DNA from: Candidatus Gastranaerophilales bacterium
GTDB taxonomy: Bacteria; Cyanobacteriota; Vampirovibrionia; Gastranaerophilales; Gastranaerophilaceae
Assembly (NCBI GenBank): GCA_944322615.1
Contig: CALUPH010000003.1
Location: forward strand, 124,001 to 188,000
DNA length: 64,000 bases
Direction of reading: 5' to 3'
Below the pieces are notes generated by a model. That model searched no databases. It was not told where the DNA came from and worked only from the letters and a program-made list of their open reading frames with translations. Numbering within the stretch: the first letter of the stretch is position 1; each line of letters opens with the position of its first letter. The translations under genes and the position numbers were made by a program. Positions 9,035-16,688 of the stretch are shown here, piece by piece.

Positions 9035-10030
9035 TTAAGAAACCACATCTTCATTGCAAGTAATTTGTTCACATTCACGAATAGGAATATTTTTATAATG
9101 AAGAATATTTTCATTTAGATATTCTTTAATCGTAAAGTTAACGTTTGTTTTTGCTCTAAGCTGTGCTTCAAAGTACATTAAAACTGTTGAATTGCAATAA
9201 ATATAAGTCTTACCTGTTTTAGCGAATCTTCTTATTTTGTAATATGCCTGATTTAGAAGTTCTTCTAAATCAGCTGCAGACTCAGAAGCCAAATTAGCTA
9301 TACTAATATTTGCAATACGACAAGTAGAACGCCAATCTCTGACAGATAAACCAACATCCATTTTAAAATGATCTTGATAAACTTTTCTTTTACCACCGGT
9401 TGAACTTGTTTCTGTCAAGATACCGTCATCTTTATGTTGAACACCGGCTTGAGAACCTTGAGGATATAAAAGAGAAGTATGTAAATCACCCCAAGTAACA
9501 AACCAAACAGATGTATTATCAGTAGATTTTCCACCCGCATCAATGATATTTGAACCTATTTTCTTTGCATCTGTAGATTTTTTAGAATATCTTGCAGCTA
9601 AACCGTCAAAAGCTGCTGCATTTTCTTTAATGCTGCCATAAAAAATAGTTTCTTGTAATTTTTGATTCATAGCTTCAATGAACGCAGAAGATTCTGATAA
9701 TCTGAATGCTTTGGGATTTTCTGACTTGTCAACCAAATCAACATCCACAATCGAATAAGTTTCAAGCATCCCTGTAACATCTTTTACTTGTTCTGTTGTT
9801 GATTTAGAAGTCGGAACAAAACCGTATAAATTTCTAAATACAGCAGAAGGCAAGCCTGTTCTGATAGTAGTAATATGATTTGTACCATCATTACATTGAA
9901 GTGCATTTGCATCTTGTAATAATTCATTTGTTTCTGACATCATTTCAATAATTTCGGCAGCAATTTTCCCATTTTCAGTTCTTTTTAATCTGTCTGCCAA
10001 AGTCAAATAACTAGCACCTAATGTTGCCAT
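9035..10030 (-). CDS. Major capsid protein, HK97-fold podovirus type
   Basis: A 331-residue protein, MATLGASYLTLADRLKR, followed by an N-terminal helical arm and a region with LPSAVFRNLYGFVPTSKS, AFRLSESSAFIEAMNQ and DWRSTCRIANISIANL. These are characteristic of BPP-1/GP7-like major capsid proteins. I chose the ATG at 10030: an upstream in-frame ATG at 10036 lies almost on top of the AAAGGA box, whereas 10030 is about 8 bases away. The gene sits between the scaffold and cement genes. Confidence 0.88.
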   Translation of the reverse strand: MATLGASYLTLADRLKRTENGKIAAEIIEMMSETNELLQDANALQCNDGTNHITTIRTGLPSAVFRNLYGFVPTSKSTTEQVKDVTGMLETYSIVDVDLVDKSENPKAFRLSESSAFIEAMNQKLQETIFYGSIKENAAAFDGLAARYSKKSTDAKKIGSNIIDAGGKSTDNTSVWFVTWGDLHTSLLYPQGSQAGVQHKDDGILTETSSTGGKRKVYQDHFKMDVGLSVRDWRSTCRIANISIANLASESAADLEELLNQAYYKIRRFAKTGKTYIYCNSTVLMYFEAQLRAKTNVNFTIKEYLNENILHYKNIPIRECEQITCNEDVVS

Positions 10031-10054
10031 TACCATTTCCTTTCTTTTCTTACA

Positions 10055-10657
10055 CTACATTGTAGGGAATAATATATCTTCCCTACTTTCCTTTTGAACA
10101 GCAGGAGAATTTGCTTCATATATCTTGTCGTTTTGCATCTTTTTCCCAATGTTATAGAACATTTTCACTACTTTAGGGTGACAATTTAGTCCTGTTTCTT
10201 CAAGTAAAGATTGAACTTCATCATCTGCAAATTGAGTATAAGCAATATTAGCAGTTCTCATCGTTTTGGCATAATTAGCACCGCCAAGTTCCATATCCAT
10301 TGATAATGCGCGCTTAAAATTATTTATTTTTTGTCTTTGTTGTTCCGCCATAGTTTTAGAGAAATTAGATCCCGTTAACTGTGTCAGCTTCACGGCCATC
10401 GACATTAGTTCATTTGCGCTTTTTTGTGACAAATTATACTTTCCTGCAAGTTCATTAAACTCGTTTAATAATTCTTCATCGTAATAACAATTTTCAGGAA
10501 GTTTAACATCCGAATAATCATATTTTTCAGGTTTTCCAAAATAACCGTTTTCATCTTGAGGATTAGATTCAATATTATTATTTTCTTTTTGTTGATTTTC
10601 ATAAGCATTAACGCCTAATCCGACATTTTGTTTTTCTTGTAATTCTTCATTTAACAT
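10055..10657 (-). CDS. Capsid scaffolding protein
   Basis: A 200-residue, acidic and Asn/Gln-rich protein located between portal and major capsid, the usual scaffold position. The first 55 residues look disordered. Residues about 60-140 are helical (EELLNEFNELAGKYNLSQKSANELM, typical of the mid region of podovirus scaffolds). A short C-terminal segment ending DILFPTM would bind the capsid shell. AAGGAG precedes the ATG. Confidence 0.75.
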   Translation of the reverse strand: MLNEELQEKQNVGLGVNAYENQQKENNNIESNPQDENGYFGKPEKYDYSDVKLPENCYYDEELLNEFNELAGKYNLSQKSANELMSMAVKLTQLTGSNFSKTMAEQQRQKINNFKRALSMDMELGGANYAKTMRTANIAYTQFADDEVQSLLEETGLNCHPKVVKMFYNIGKKMQNDKIYEANSPAVQKESREDILFPTM

Positions 10658-10669
10658 TTTTATCTCCTT

Positions 10670-12325
10670 CTATGTTAATCCTAGTCTAGCCATTAAATCA
10701 CTGCCGTATGAATCAACACCGGCAATATTTTTTATAATTTCAGAGCCTTCTTTCGCCTGCTGGATTAATTGATTTTGGCTTGCAGCTTCATCTTCTTTTT
10801 GTTTTTGTTTTTCAACTTCTCTTGTCGGAACTATCTGTTCTGGAGAAATATTTGCGAAATCAGCATAATCATCAACCATCTTATTTGCGTTTATTTTATT
10901 TTTTAATGAAGGGTCAAGAGAGTTTGCAAGATTTATTGTAAATGTTGTAAAACGTTCCATTGAAGAAATTTTTGAAACTTTCTGTGCTTGAGCCAATGTT
11001 GATACAAACTCTATATCCATATTTTCACCCATTATTTCAAGAGGAGGTTCAGGCAAAATATTAAGAGTAATACACTCTGAGAAAACCCAATCCATAATTT
11101 GGTTTAAACCATTATGTATTTGTTGTAATAATGGCGATAAAAGTACCATTTTTTCTTCTTTAAGTTCATTAACTTCAGTTGCAGTTCTTGATCTTTCTGC
11201 TGTATTCAAAATCATTGCAAACAAATCATTATAAAAAATTTCTTTAATTGATTCTTTTAGTTTTTCAATAATTGAATCAACTTCCAAAACCCTCGGATTG
11301 ACTTCATATATAGGAGTCAAACCTCTCCCGTTTTCATCTTCTTCTATAAAAGCAGCAGGTGCATCAATCATTTTTTTATTTTTTAAACTTGCAGGTCCCT
11401 TATAAGTAGGGCTAATCATTTTCTTTACGGCTTTACCCTCATCAACAACCATACTCATTAGTTGTTTTACATCAGGCAAAGCATTTATCCCCGGACACTC
11501 GGACGGATAAACATCTTCTCCGTTTACTTCCGATTCAAATACCGCATAAGGAAATTTATCAAAACCGCTTTTGGAGAGAAATTTATCTTCTGTTGAAGAA
11601 GATTCATAATAAACAGACACAAATTCTTTATCTTTAGCCCATACAGACTCAGGCATATAATCCTTATTGGGTTCAACAAAGTGAACAACTTCAAACATTT
11701 CTTCCAGCCTGTTTGAATGAATTGCATTTAATACCTCCTTAGAAACATTTTCTTCGCCAAACTTATCATAAAGATTTTTTGCAGTTTCCATATAAACACG
11801 GCAAATAGTATCAACATCACCTTTTTGGTTTTTTGCTATTCTATATGAACCAATAGGTAATAACTGACATCTCAAGATTGTATTTTCATCACTCATCAAG
11901 CCGATAACGGAAATACCAAAAACCCCAATTTGTTTATATACCGCAGGTAGCACTCTATATAAGTTGGAAGAATTAAATATATCTCTGAAAAGATTTTCAA
12001 CGGCACTGCACCAGCTTTTAACCTCATAGCTTCTGTCTTGTCCGTAATTTCTTACTCTGACTTTAAACCAATTCGTCGCTGGACTCGTAGCTCCTGACAT
12101 CATTCCTGATGAGAAATTACGAACAGCTACTAATGGTGTTGAGTCTTTTATTTTTTTATTTTTTACAGGCTGTTTATTTACATTACGTGCAAGAAATCTT
12201 ACAGAACGTGGTAAAAAATAATCGGCTAAATCCTGCCAATCAGGTTTTAATGCATTATATGCAACATCAAGTTCTGCTTTCCTTGCTTCAAAATAGCCCT
12301 TTGAATATTTTGTTGAGTTTTGCAT
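10670..12325 (-). CDS. Portal (head-tail connector) protein
   Basis: A 551-residue protein of the podovirus head-tail connector family. Visible are the N-terminal helix (RKAELDVAYNALKPDWQDLADYFLPR), the SGMMSGATSPATNWF segment at about 73-87 and an EVNPRV strand. A wing/crown helix follows with RTATEVNELKEEKMVLLSPLLQQ, a signature of this family. It forms the 12-subunit DNA gate at one capsid vertex, served by TerL. GGGGAG overlaps the stop of the preceding small gene, so the two are translationally coupled. The length is normal. Confidence 0.9.
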   Translation of the reverse strand: MQNSTKYSKGYFEARKAELDVAYNALKPDWQDLADYFLPRSVRFLARNVNKQPVKNKKIKDSTPLVAVRNFSSGMMSGATSPATNWFKVRVRNYGQDRSYEVKSWCSAVENLFRDIFNSSNLYRVLPAVYKQIGVFGISVIGLMSDENTILRCQLLPIGSYRIAKNQKGDVDTICRVYMETAKNLYDKFGEENVSKEVLNAIHSNRLEEMFEVVHFVEPNKDYMPESVWAKDKEFVSVYYESSSTEDKFLSKSGFDKFPYAVFESEVNGEDVYPSECPGINALPDVKQLMSMVVDEGKAVKKMISPTYKGPASLKNKKMIDAPAAFIEEDENGRGLTPIYEVNPRVLEVDSIIEKLKESIKEIFYNDLFAMILNTAERSRTATEVNELKEEKMVLLSPLLQQIHNGLNQIMDWVFSECITLNILPEPPLEIMGENMDIEFVSTLAQAQKVSKISSMERFTTFTINLANSLDPSLKNKINANKMVDDYADFANISPEQIVPTREVEKQKQKEDEAASQNQLIQQAKEGSEIIKNIAGVDSYGSDLMARLGLT

Positions 12326-12326
12326 T

Positions 12327-12527
12327 TTACTCCCCTAAAAGTTTCTTCTTAGAAGCAAGTACTTCATCTTCAAGTCCATTGTTTGTTGTTTTTATGTTTT
12401 CTGATACAATGCCCCTTACTCCGGAACGATTTGCAGCGTTTGCTTTTTGTGTAGAAGCATCTGCTTGAACAGCAGTTTTTATAGTTTCAGCTTCTTCAAC
12501 AACTGGCACTTTTGTTGTAGAACACAT
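12327..12527 (-). CDS. Small virion-associated protein upstream of portal
   Basis: A 66-residue protein starting MCSTTK. The ATG at 12527 is preceded by AAAGGAG; a longer frame from 12542 would start on top of that box. The C-terminal half (NRSGVRGIVSENI...GLEDEVL...KKKLLG) resembles the short proteins encoded just before portals in podoviruses (T7 gp7.3-like), which share a G-x-x-x-T...GL...KK-LLG tail pattern. It may be a head-tail joining or tail-tip protein. The similarity is from memory and should be treated as moderate. Confidence 0.6.
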   Translation of the reverse strand: MCSTTKVPVVEEAETIKTAVQADASTQKANAANRSGVRGIVSENIKTTNNGLEDEVLASKKKLLGE

Positions 12528-12624
12528 AGTTTCTCCTTTCATTTTTTGATTAATAATATATTTATAGATAATTGTTTTTAATAAAAATCTTCAAATGTCC
12601 AAACGACAAATCAAACAGTGATAA

Positions 12625-13107
12625 TTAATTACAGTCAGAGTTTATGTAATTTTCTAATTTTTTTAATCGGTTTAACCAACCGGCATAAAAAACTTTCTGA
12701 GTCGGATTTCTTTCAACTATTGATTTATATTTTTCTCGTCTCAGTTGTAAAAATAAATCAACATTACCGGCTGATTTTAAATATAAAGACTTACCTACAG
12801 AAACCCCATGGTTAACACAAGAATCAAATAATATTAAAGCCAAAGAAAAATTTTGAATTTTATTTGCACCTGACGCTACCCAATAATCTTCGTAATAAAT
12901 TTTGATAGCTTCTGTTTTTTCAATTTGTTTGACAGAACGCGGAGCAAGTTTATTTTTCTTTCGATAATAATCATAAGTTTTTTGAGTAATACCAAAATTA
13001 GTAGCTCCGCCCCTGTCATTTTTATGATTACTGTAACCGCCTTCTACATTAAACAAATATTCCATTGCTTTTTTAAAGTTAAAATCATCGTTATCACAAG
13101 TAACCAT
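12625..13107 (-). CDS. Endolysin, GH108-type muramidase
   Basis: A 160-residue protein whose N-terminal part carries the glycoside hydrolase 108 signature: the catalytic Glu in VEGGYSNHKNDRGGATNFGIT at about residues 23-43. A C-terminal helical domain with FDSCVNHG and LRREKYKSIVERNP...AGWLNRL is standard for GH108/PG-binding endolysins. It cuts the glycan strands of peptidoglycan. No signal peptide or transmembrane helix is present, so a holin is needed. The ATG at 13107 is chosen for its AGAAAGG box with a 6-base gap. The gene lies between terL and portal. Confidence 0.88.
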   Translation of the reverse strand: MVTCDNDDFNFKKAMEYLFNVEGGYSNHKNDRGGATNFGITQKTYDYYRKKNKLAPRSVKQIEKTEAIKIYYEDYWVASGANKIQNFSLALILFDSCVNHGVSVGKSLYLKSAGNVDLFLQLRREKYKSIVERNPTQKVFYAGWLNRLKKLENYINSDCN

Positions 13108-13123
13108 AAGCATCCTTTCTGTT

Positions 13124-14434
13124 TTATCCATATGGATCAAAATTAGAATCTAAGATAACGGTTTCATCTTTTTCATCAATTAAATATGAATAATAATTTA
13201 TTGCATAAGTACCCATCATCAAACTATCAGCAAAATCAGGACTTTCACCTTGTTCTGATTTCATTTCTTTTTTAGACTGAATAAATATTTGACCATTCGG
13301 CTTATAAGATTTCTTAATATACTCCAATTGAGATATTGTAAAATCTGAAGATATTTTCAACCACTCATTATCAATAAAATCTTTTAAAGTAAGATAACCA
13401 TCCGCTCTTCTGTTTAAAGCATTTGGTCTGTTACTTGAAGCGGCACCATTGAATTTTATAGTATTAGATATTACATTCTTAATACTTACATAAATAGAAT
13501 AGCCTAAACCATCTGCATCTAAAATTAAAAGTTCAGGTTTCCAAAGTGAATATAAATTGATTATTCTTCCTTTAGTTATATCAGTATCAGGTTCATTCCA
13601 ATACTCTTGTTTTTCCAAAGACCACTGAGTGGAACTTTTAGACTCAATAAGACTTGCAACACACAAATCACCGCCATTACCGGCTAAATCGACAGACATA
13701 CATTTTATTTTTCTGTAACTTTCATCTTTTAATACAATATTCTTAGCTTTATCAAGCTTTATTGCAGAAAAAAGAAAGTCATTTGTAGTATCTAACGGAT
13801 TTCCTTCCCAAATATATTCATAATCAAGAATATTTCTTTCTTTACAGCGTTTAGCTTCATCTATAAGTTTTTTAGGACAATGTTTATTATCGTAATAATT
13901 AATTTTTATATGAAGACAATCATCTCTGGAAACGAACTCGGAATATACAGGATCCTTACGGACAAGTCTGTTCATAGTAAAAATAACAATAGAATTAACT
14001 TTTCTTATTGTAGGGATTATTACATCAAGAGTTGATTTAGTTATAGCTTGTGCTTCATCAATCCAAAGGATGTCAACACCTTCAAGACCTTTTATATTGA
14101 CTCTGCCTTGTTCTCTAAATCCCTTAAAAATAATACTTGATGAACTTTTATTATGAACAATTTTATTAGACTTTACTGTAAAATTTAAATTATAATCACT
14201 TATTAAATCGTTAAATATTTTATAAACACTATCAGAAATTGTAGCCTGTGTTTCTCTCCCGCAACAAACCCTGACGTTCCGTTGTTCAGCTAACCAGAGG
14301 ATAATTCGTGCTATACTTTGGGACTTGCCACCACCCCTTCCTCCTTCGATTAAAAAATAATTATAGTTATTAATATTAGTTATTATAGGTATAAGTTTTT
14401 CAGGGATATTTAAAATTTCGGGTAATTCAATCAT
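13124..14434 (-). CDS. terL: Terminase large subunit
   Basis: A 436-residue packaging motor. The ATPase has Walker A GGRGGGKS (about residues 32-39) and Walker B ILWIDEAQ (about 126-133). The nuclease domain shows the expected acidic residues in SVDLAGNGGD, LILDADGLG and the last ADSLMMG segment. The order and spacing fit PBSX/Terminase_3-like enzymes, which cut and translocate concatemers. I start at 14434, where AGGA lies upstream and ATGATTGA overlaps the terS stop. A longer frame to 14464 is available but lacks a ribosome site. Confidence 0.92.
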   Translation of the reverse strand: MIELPEILNIPEKLIPIITNINNYNYFLIEGGRGGGKSQSIARIILWLAEQRNVRVCCGRETQATISDSVYKIFNDLISDYNLNFTVKSNKIVHNKSSSSIIFKGFREQGRVNIKGLEGVDILWIDEAQAITKSTLDVIIPTIRKVNSIVIFTMNRLVRKDPVYSEFVSRDDCLHIKINYYDNKHCPKKLIDEAKRCKERNILDYEYIWEGNPLDTTNDFLFSAIKLDKAKNIVLKDESYRKIKCMSVDLAGNGGDLCVASLIESKSSTQWSLEKQEYWNEPDTDITKGRIINLYSLWKPELLILDADGLGYSIYVSIKNVISNTIKFNGAASSNRPNALNRRADGYLTLKDFIDNEWLKISSDFTISQLEYIKKSYKPNGQIFIQSKKEMKSEQGESPDFADSLMMGTYAINYYSYLIDEKDETVILDSNFDPYG

Positions 14435-14723
14435 TTTCTTCTTCCTGAGCGCAATCTTCTCCAACTTTTATTTCTAATGCTTTTCCGTCAATCATAACTT
14501 TGCCCATTATATTGACATTTGTAGAAGTTTTTTCCTTTTCGGAATACAAACCGCATAATTTACCTTTTAACTCTTCAGCCTTTAAAAATATAGAAATATC
14601 AGGACTGACTTCATCATCTTTTCCTTTTCTATTTAGAGCCATTTGTTGTACGACCTCTAAATTTTCAAAGGATTCATTTTTTGAATATTCAAATTTTTTA
14701 GTCTGTTTCTTTTTAGCAGCCAT
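14427..14723 (-). CDS. Probable terminase small subunit
   Basis: A 98-residue protein that overlaps the terL start by 8 bases, the standard place for terS. It has a Lys-rich N-terminus, a central helix (DISIFLKAEELKGKLCGLY) and a strand-rich acidic tail (VNIMGKVMIDGKALEIKVGEDCAQEEEND) resembling the oligomerisation end of small terminases. I see no clear helix-turn-helix, so the assignment rests mainly on position and size. GGTGGA precedes the ATG. Confidence 0.6.
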   Translation of the reverse strand: MAAKKKQTKKFEYSKNESFENLEVVQQMALNRKGKDDEVSPDISIFLKAEELKGKLCGLYSEKEKTSTNVNIMGKVMIDGKALEIKVGEDCAQEEEND

Positions 14724-14754
14724 AAATTATCCACCAACATTTTTAACACATTTG

Positions 14755-14795
14755 GCAATATAATGTATTACCTGTGCGACATTACATTATATTGC
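14755..14795 (-). promoter_or_regulatory. Inverted repeat overlapping a -10 box upstream of terS
   Basis: Two perfect 13-base arms, GCAATATAATGTA (14755-14767) and its complement (14783-14795), are separated by 15 bases. Each arm carries TATAAT on its own outward strand. On the minus strand, the right-arm TATAAT is preceded by TTTGTA/TTGTAT at a 15-16 base distance, so a promoter for the late genes is plausible here. A dimeric repressor on the repeat would block it. The T-run needed for a terminator is missing. Confidence 0.55.
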
Positions 14796-14944
14796 TTGTT
14801 TTTCAAATACAAAAGTTCATTAAGAAAGAGAATTCACTTTTTATTTTACGTTATAATGACATTTTATATCTTTTTTAAAGAATTACTTTTAATGCAAAAA
14901 TTTTTAAATTAAGATTCAAATCAACAATAAATAATCAACAAAAG

Positions 14945-15217
14945 CTACCAGTCAAAACCATATCGTTCTTTTATTGTTGCAACGTCTGTATTATCCCTTA
15001 TCGCCATACAATGGACTATTATTTCATCTGTATCCGTCAAACCTGTTTCTTCCAGCAAATCTATCATTTTTTGCTTCTTTTCATCTGTTTTTAGGTCTAA
15101 TAACATTGAAATCAAAAAATTTTCTTCATCCCATATTTCTTTCAACATATTATAGAATTTTTTTGCAATTGGTGTACTCGTATTTTTCTTTATGAATTCT
15201 TGTATATCAATGCTCAT
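14945..15217 (-). CDS. Small phage protein, unknown
   Basis: A 90-residue acidic helical protein (MSIDIQEFIKKN...; a KTDEKKQKMIDLLEETG helix in the middle; C-terminal KERYGFDW). Its ATG overlaps the stop of the preceding small gene as ATGA, so it is translationally coupled. It is followed by a 221-base gap holding the terS inverted repeat; apart from that repeat I see nothing in the gap. No family is recognised. Position upstream of terS suggests a late regulator or packaging accessory, but that is unproven. Confidence 0.65.
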   Translation of the reverse strand: MSIDIQEFIKKNTSTPIAKKFYNMLKEIWDEENFLISMLLDLKTDEKKQKMIDLLEETGLTDTDEIIVHCMAIRDNTDVATIKERYGFDW

Positions 15218-15477
15218 TCTATTATTATCCTTTCGGTTATTATATACTCATTAAAACCATTATTTATTATTTTGTATTGATAACTTCCAACCCGCCAAGT
15301 TATAATTTTTTTATTTTTCATTGATGCAGGCAAATTTGTATTAAGCTCACTTAGCAAATTAGCATACTCTTCCTTTTCTATGAAAATTGGTTTTAAACCC
15401 GTTCTGTTAATTTTATCATACAGAACTTCATTTTTACCAACATTATCAACATTGTTTACAAGAGCTCTATATTTAAT
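15214..15477 (-). CDS. Small phage protein with no standard start codon (ATT proposed)
   Basis: A clear 87-codon frame between two phage genes ends in TGA overlapping the next ATG (ATGA). The reading frame has good codon texture (LVNNVDNVGKNEVLYDKIN; KKIITWRVGSYQYKIINNGF; ITERIII). No ATG, GTG or TTG is available before residue 25 or so. An AAAAAGG box lies 5 bases upstream of ATT at 15477 and overlaps the stop of the preceding gene. I therefore propose ATT initiation; an in-frame internal start at TTG or ATG further on would lose a third or more of the protein. No family is recognised. Confidence 0.5.
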   Translation of the reverse strand: MKYRALVNNVDNVGKNEVLYDKINRTGLKPIFIEKEEYANLLSELNTNLPASMKNKKIITWRVGSYQYKIINNGFNEYIITERIIIE

Positions 15478-15487
15478 AAAAACCTTT

Positions 15488-15946
15488 TTAACTTATAACT
15501 TTTACAAGTTTCCTCTCACCATTAAAATTAACTGCATATTGATATATTTTTCCGTTTTTATACTCTCGGTTAATACCGTAAACGAAACCCGAACGCTCTT
15601 TTGTGCCGTATTGCACTTTAATTTCTTGCCATTTATCATTTTCTATTTTTTTAATAAATGCCGATACTTTCTTTCGTTTTGGTCTAAAAGTTTCATACTT
15701 TTGAGTTTTTACATTAAACTGAACCAACTCGGCTACTAACGCACCACAAATCGGACATACCACAACTTCCAGTTTCCTATCTCTATACCCAAAATCAGGC
15801 AACAAGAACACTGTTCTAAGAGGCTTGTGGTAGCCTCCGCAACAATAAATCACACCATTCCCCCTTGACTTAACGAACCCAGTCACCTTTTGGCTAGAAT
15901 TTCTCAATTCTACAAACTCTGCATAATAAAATTGAAATCTACTCAT
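15488..15946 (-). CDS. Zinc-ribbon-like phage protein, unknown
   Basis: A 152-residue basic protein with two Cys pairs that could hold one metal: a CCGGYHK motif near residue 35 and CPICG near residue 64. A Lys/Arg-rich C-terminal beta region follows (KERSGFVYGINREYKNGKIYQYAVNFNGERKLVKV). It is the first gene of the visible phage module next to rlmH. No strong ribosome site precedes the ATG (GAAGACGAAGC, weak). It could be a DNA-binding regulator of the late genes, but there is no direct evidence. Confidence 0.65.
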   Translation of the reverse strand: MSRFQFYYAEFVELRNSSQKVTGFVKSRGNGVIYCCGGYHKPLRTVFLLPDFGYRDRKLEVVVCPICGALVAELVQFNVKTQKYETFRPKRKKVSAFIKKIENDKWQEIKVQYGTKERSGFVYGINREYKNGKIYQYAVNFNGERKLVKVIS

Positions 15947-16014
15947 TTTTATTTGCTTCGTCTTCGCTACTCAAGTCTTAGCTCAAATCACAATTTTATA
16001 ATAACATCTTTTTA

Positions 16015-16075
16015 TTCTATTCGATATATCTTTAAGAAATATATTTACATTTTGTTACATTTCTATTCGATATAT
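16015..16075. repeat. 15-base direct repeat at the prophage-rlmH junction
   Basis: TTCTATTCGATATAT occurs at 16015-16029 and again at 16061-16075, a 46-base period (about 4.4 helical turns), in the 148-base non-coding stretch between the end of the phage module and the end of rlmH. Such pairs can be arm-type integrase sites of an att region or operators for the first phage gene. Nothing else recognisable lies in the stretch. Confidence 0.5.
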
Positions 16076-16094
16076 TTTTGGTTTTGATATATTA

Positions 16095-16565
16095 TTATCT
16101 GTGATATGGTTCATTTGCATTAATTTTAAAAGCGCGATATATTTGCTCGATTAATAGTAGCCTAATCATTTGGTGTGTAAATGTCATTTGAGAAAAACTT
16201 ATTTTTAGATTTGCGATATCACTAACTTTCTTATGTAAGCCATTCGCACCACCTATAATAAAAACAACATCATTTATACCTTCATTTGAAATATCTTTTA
16301 TTTTTTGTGCAAAAGATTCAGAAGAAAAACTTTTTCCTTTAATTTCTAAAGTTATAATATAGGAATTTTGTTTTATATTTTGCAATATTCTGTCAGCTTC
16401 AATTTCTTTATATTTTTCGCATAAAGATTCATCATTAATTTGTTCTGCAACAACTTCTACAACAGAGAAAGAACAAAAGGACATGAGGCGTTTTTCATAT
16501 TCTTTTATAGCATCCTTTAAGTATTGTTCTTTTATTTTACCGACAGCAATTATTTTTATATTCAT
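16095..16565 (-). CDS. rlmH: 23S rRNA pseudouridine-1915 N3-methyltransferase
   Basis: A 156-residue SPOUT-type methyltransferase of normal length. The trefoil-knot motifs are present: FIIGGANGLHKKV binds S-adenosylmethionine and TFTHQMIRLLLIEQIYRAFKI is the conserved C-terminal helix. The protein ends EPYHR, the family's usual C-terminus. The enzyme acts on the 50S subunit of assembled ribosomes. Phage genes begin directly behind its 3' end. That end is the known insertion site of staphylococcal SCC elements, so this gene may be an attachment site here too. Confidence 0.95.
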   Translation of the reverse strand: MNIKIIAVGKIKEQYLKDAIKEYEKRLMSFCSFSVVEVVAEQINDESLCEKYKEIEADRILQNIKQNSYIITLEIKGKSFSSESFAQKIKDISNEGINDVVFIIGGANGLHKKVSDIANLKISFSQMTFTHQMIRLLLIEQIYRAFKINANEPYHR

Positions 16566-16688
16566 ATAATGATTATAAAAAATAGATTGAGTTAAGTAAA
16601 ATGTTTTTTACGTTCTGTTCTATTAAGAGAATATTTAGGTTACAATCGACATGTCAAAAAGACTTTACGAAATATAGTGGAGAAAAAA

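Noticed and set aside
12109-12468. 119-codon plus-strand frame across the portal and small virion protein
   Set aside because: It is antisense to two well-supported phage genes; the phage module is otherwise on one strand.
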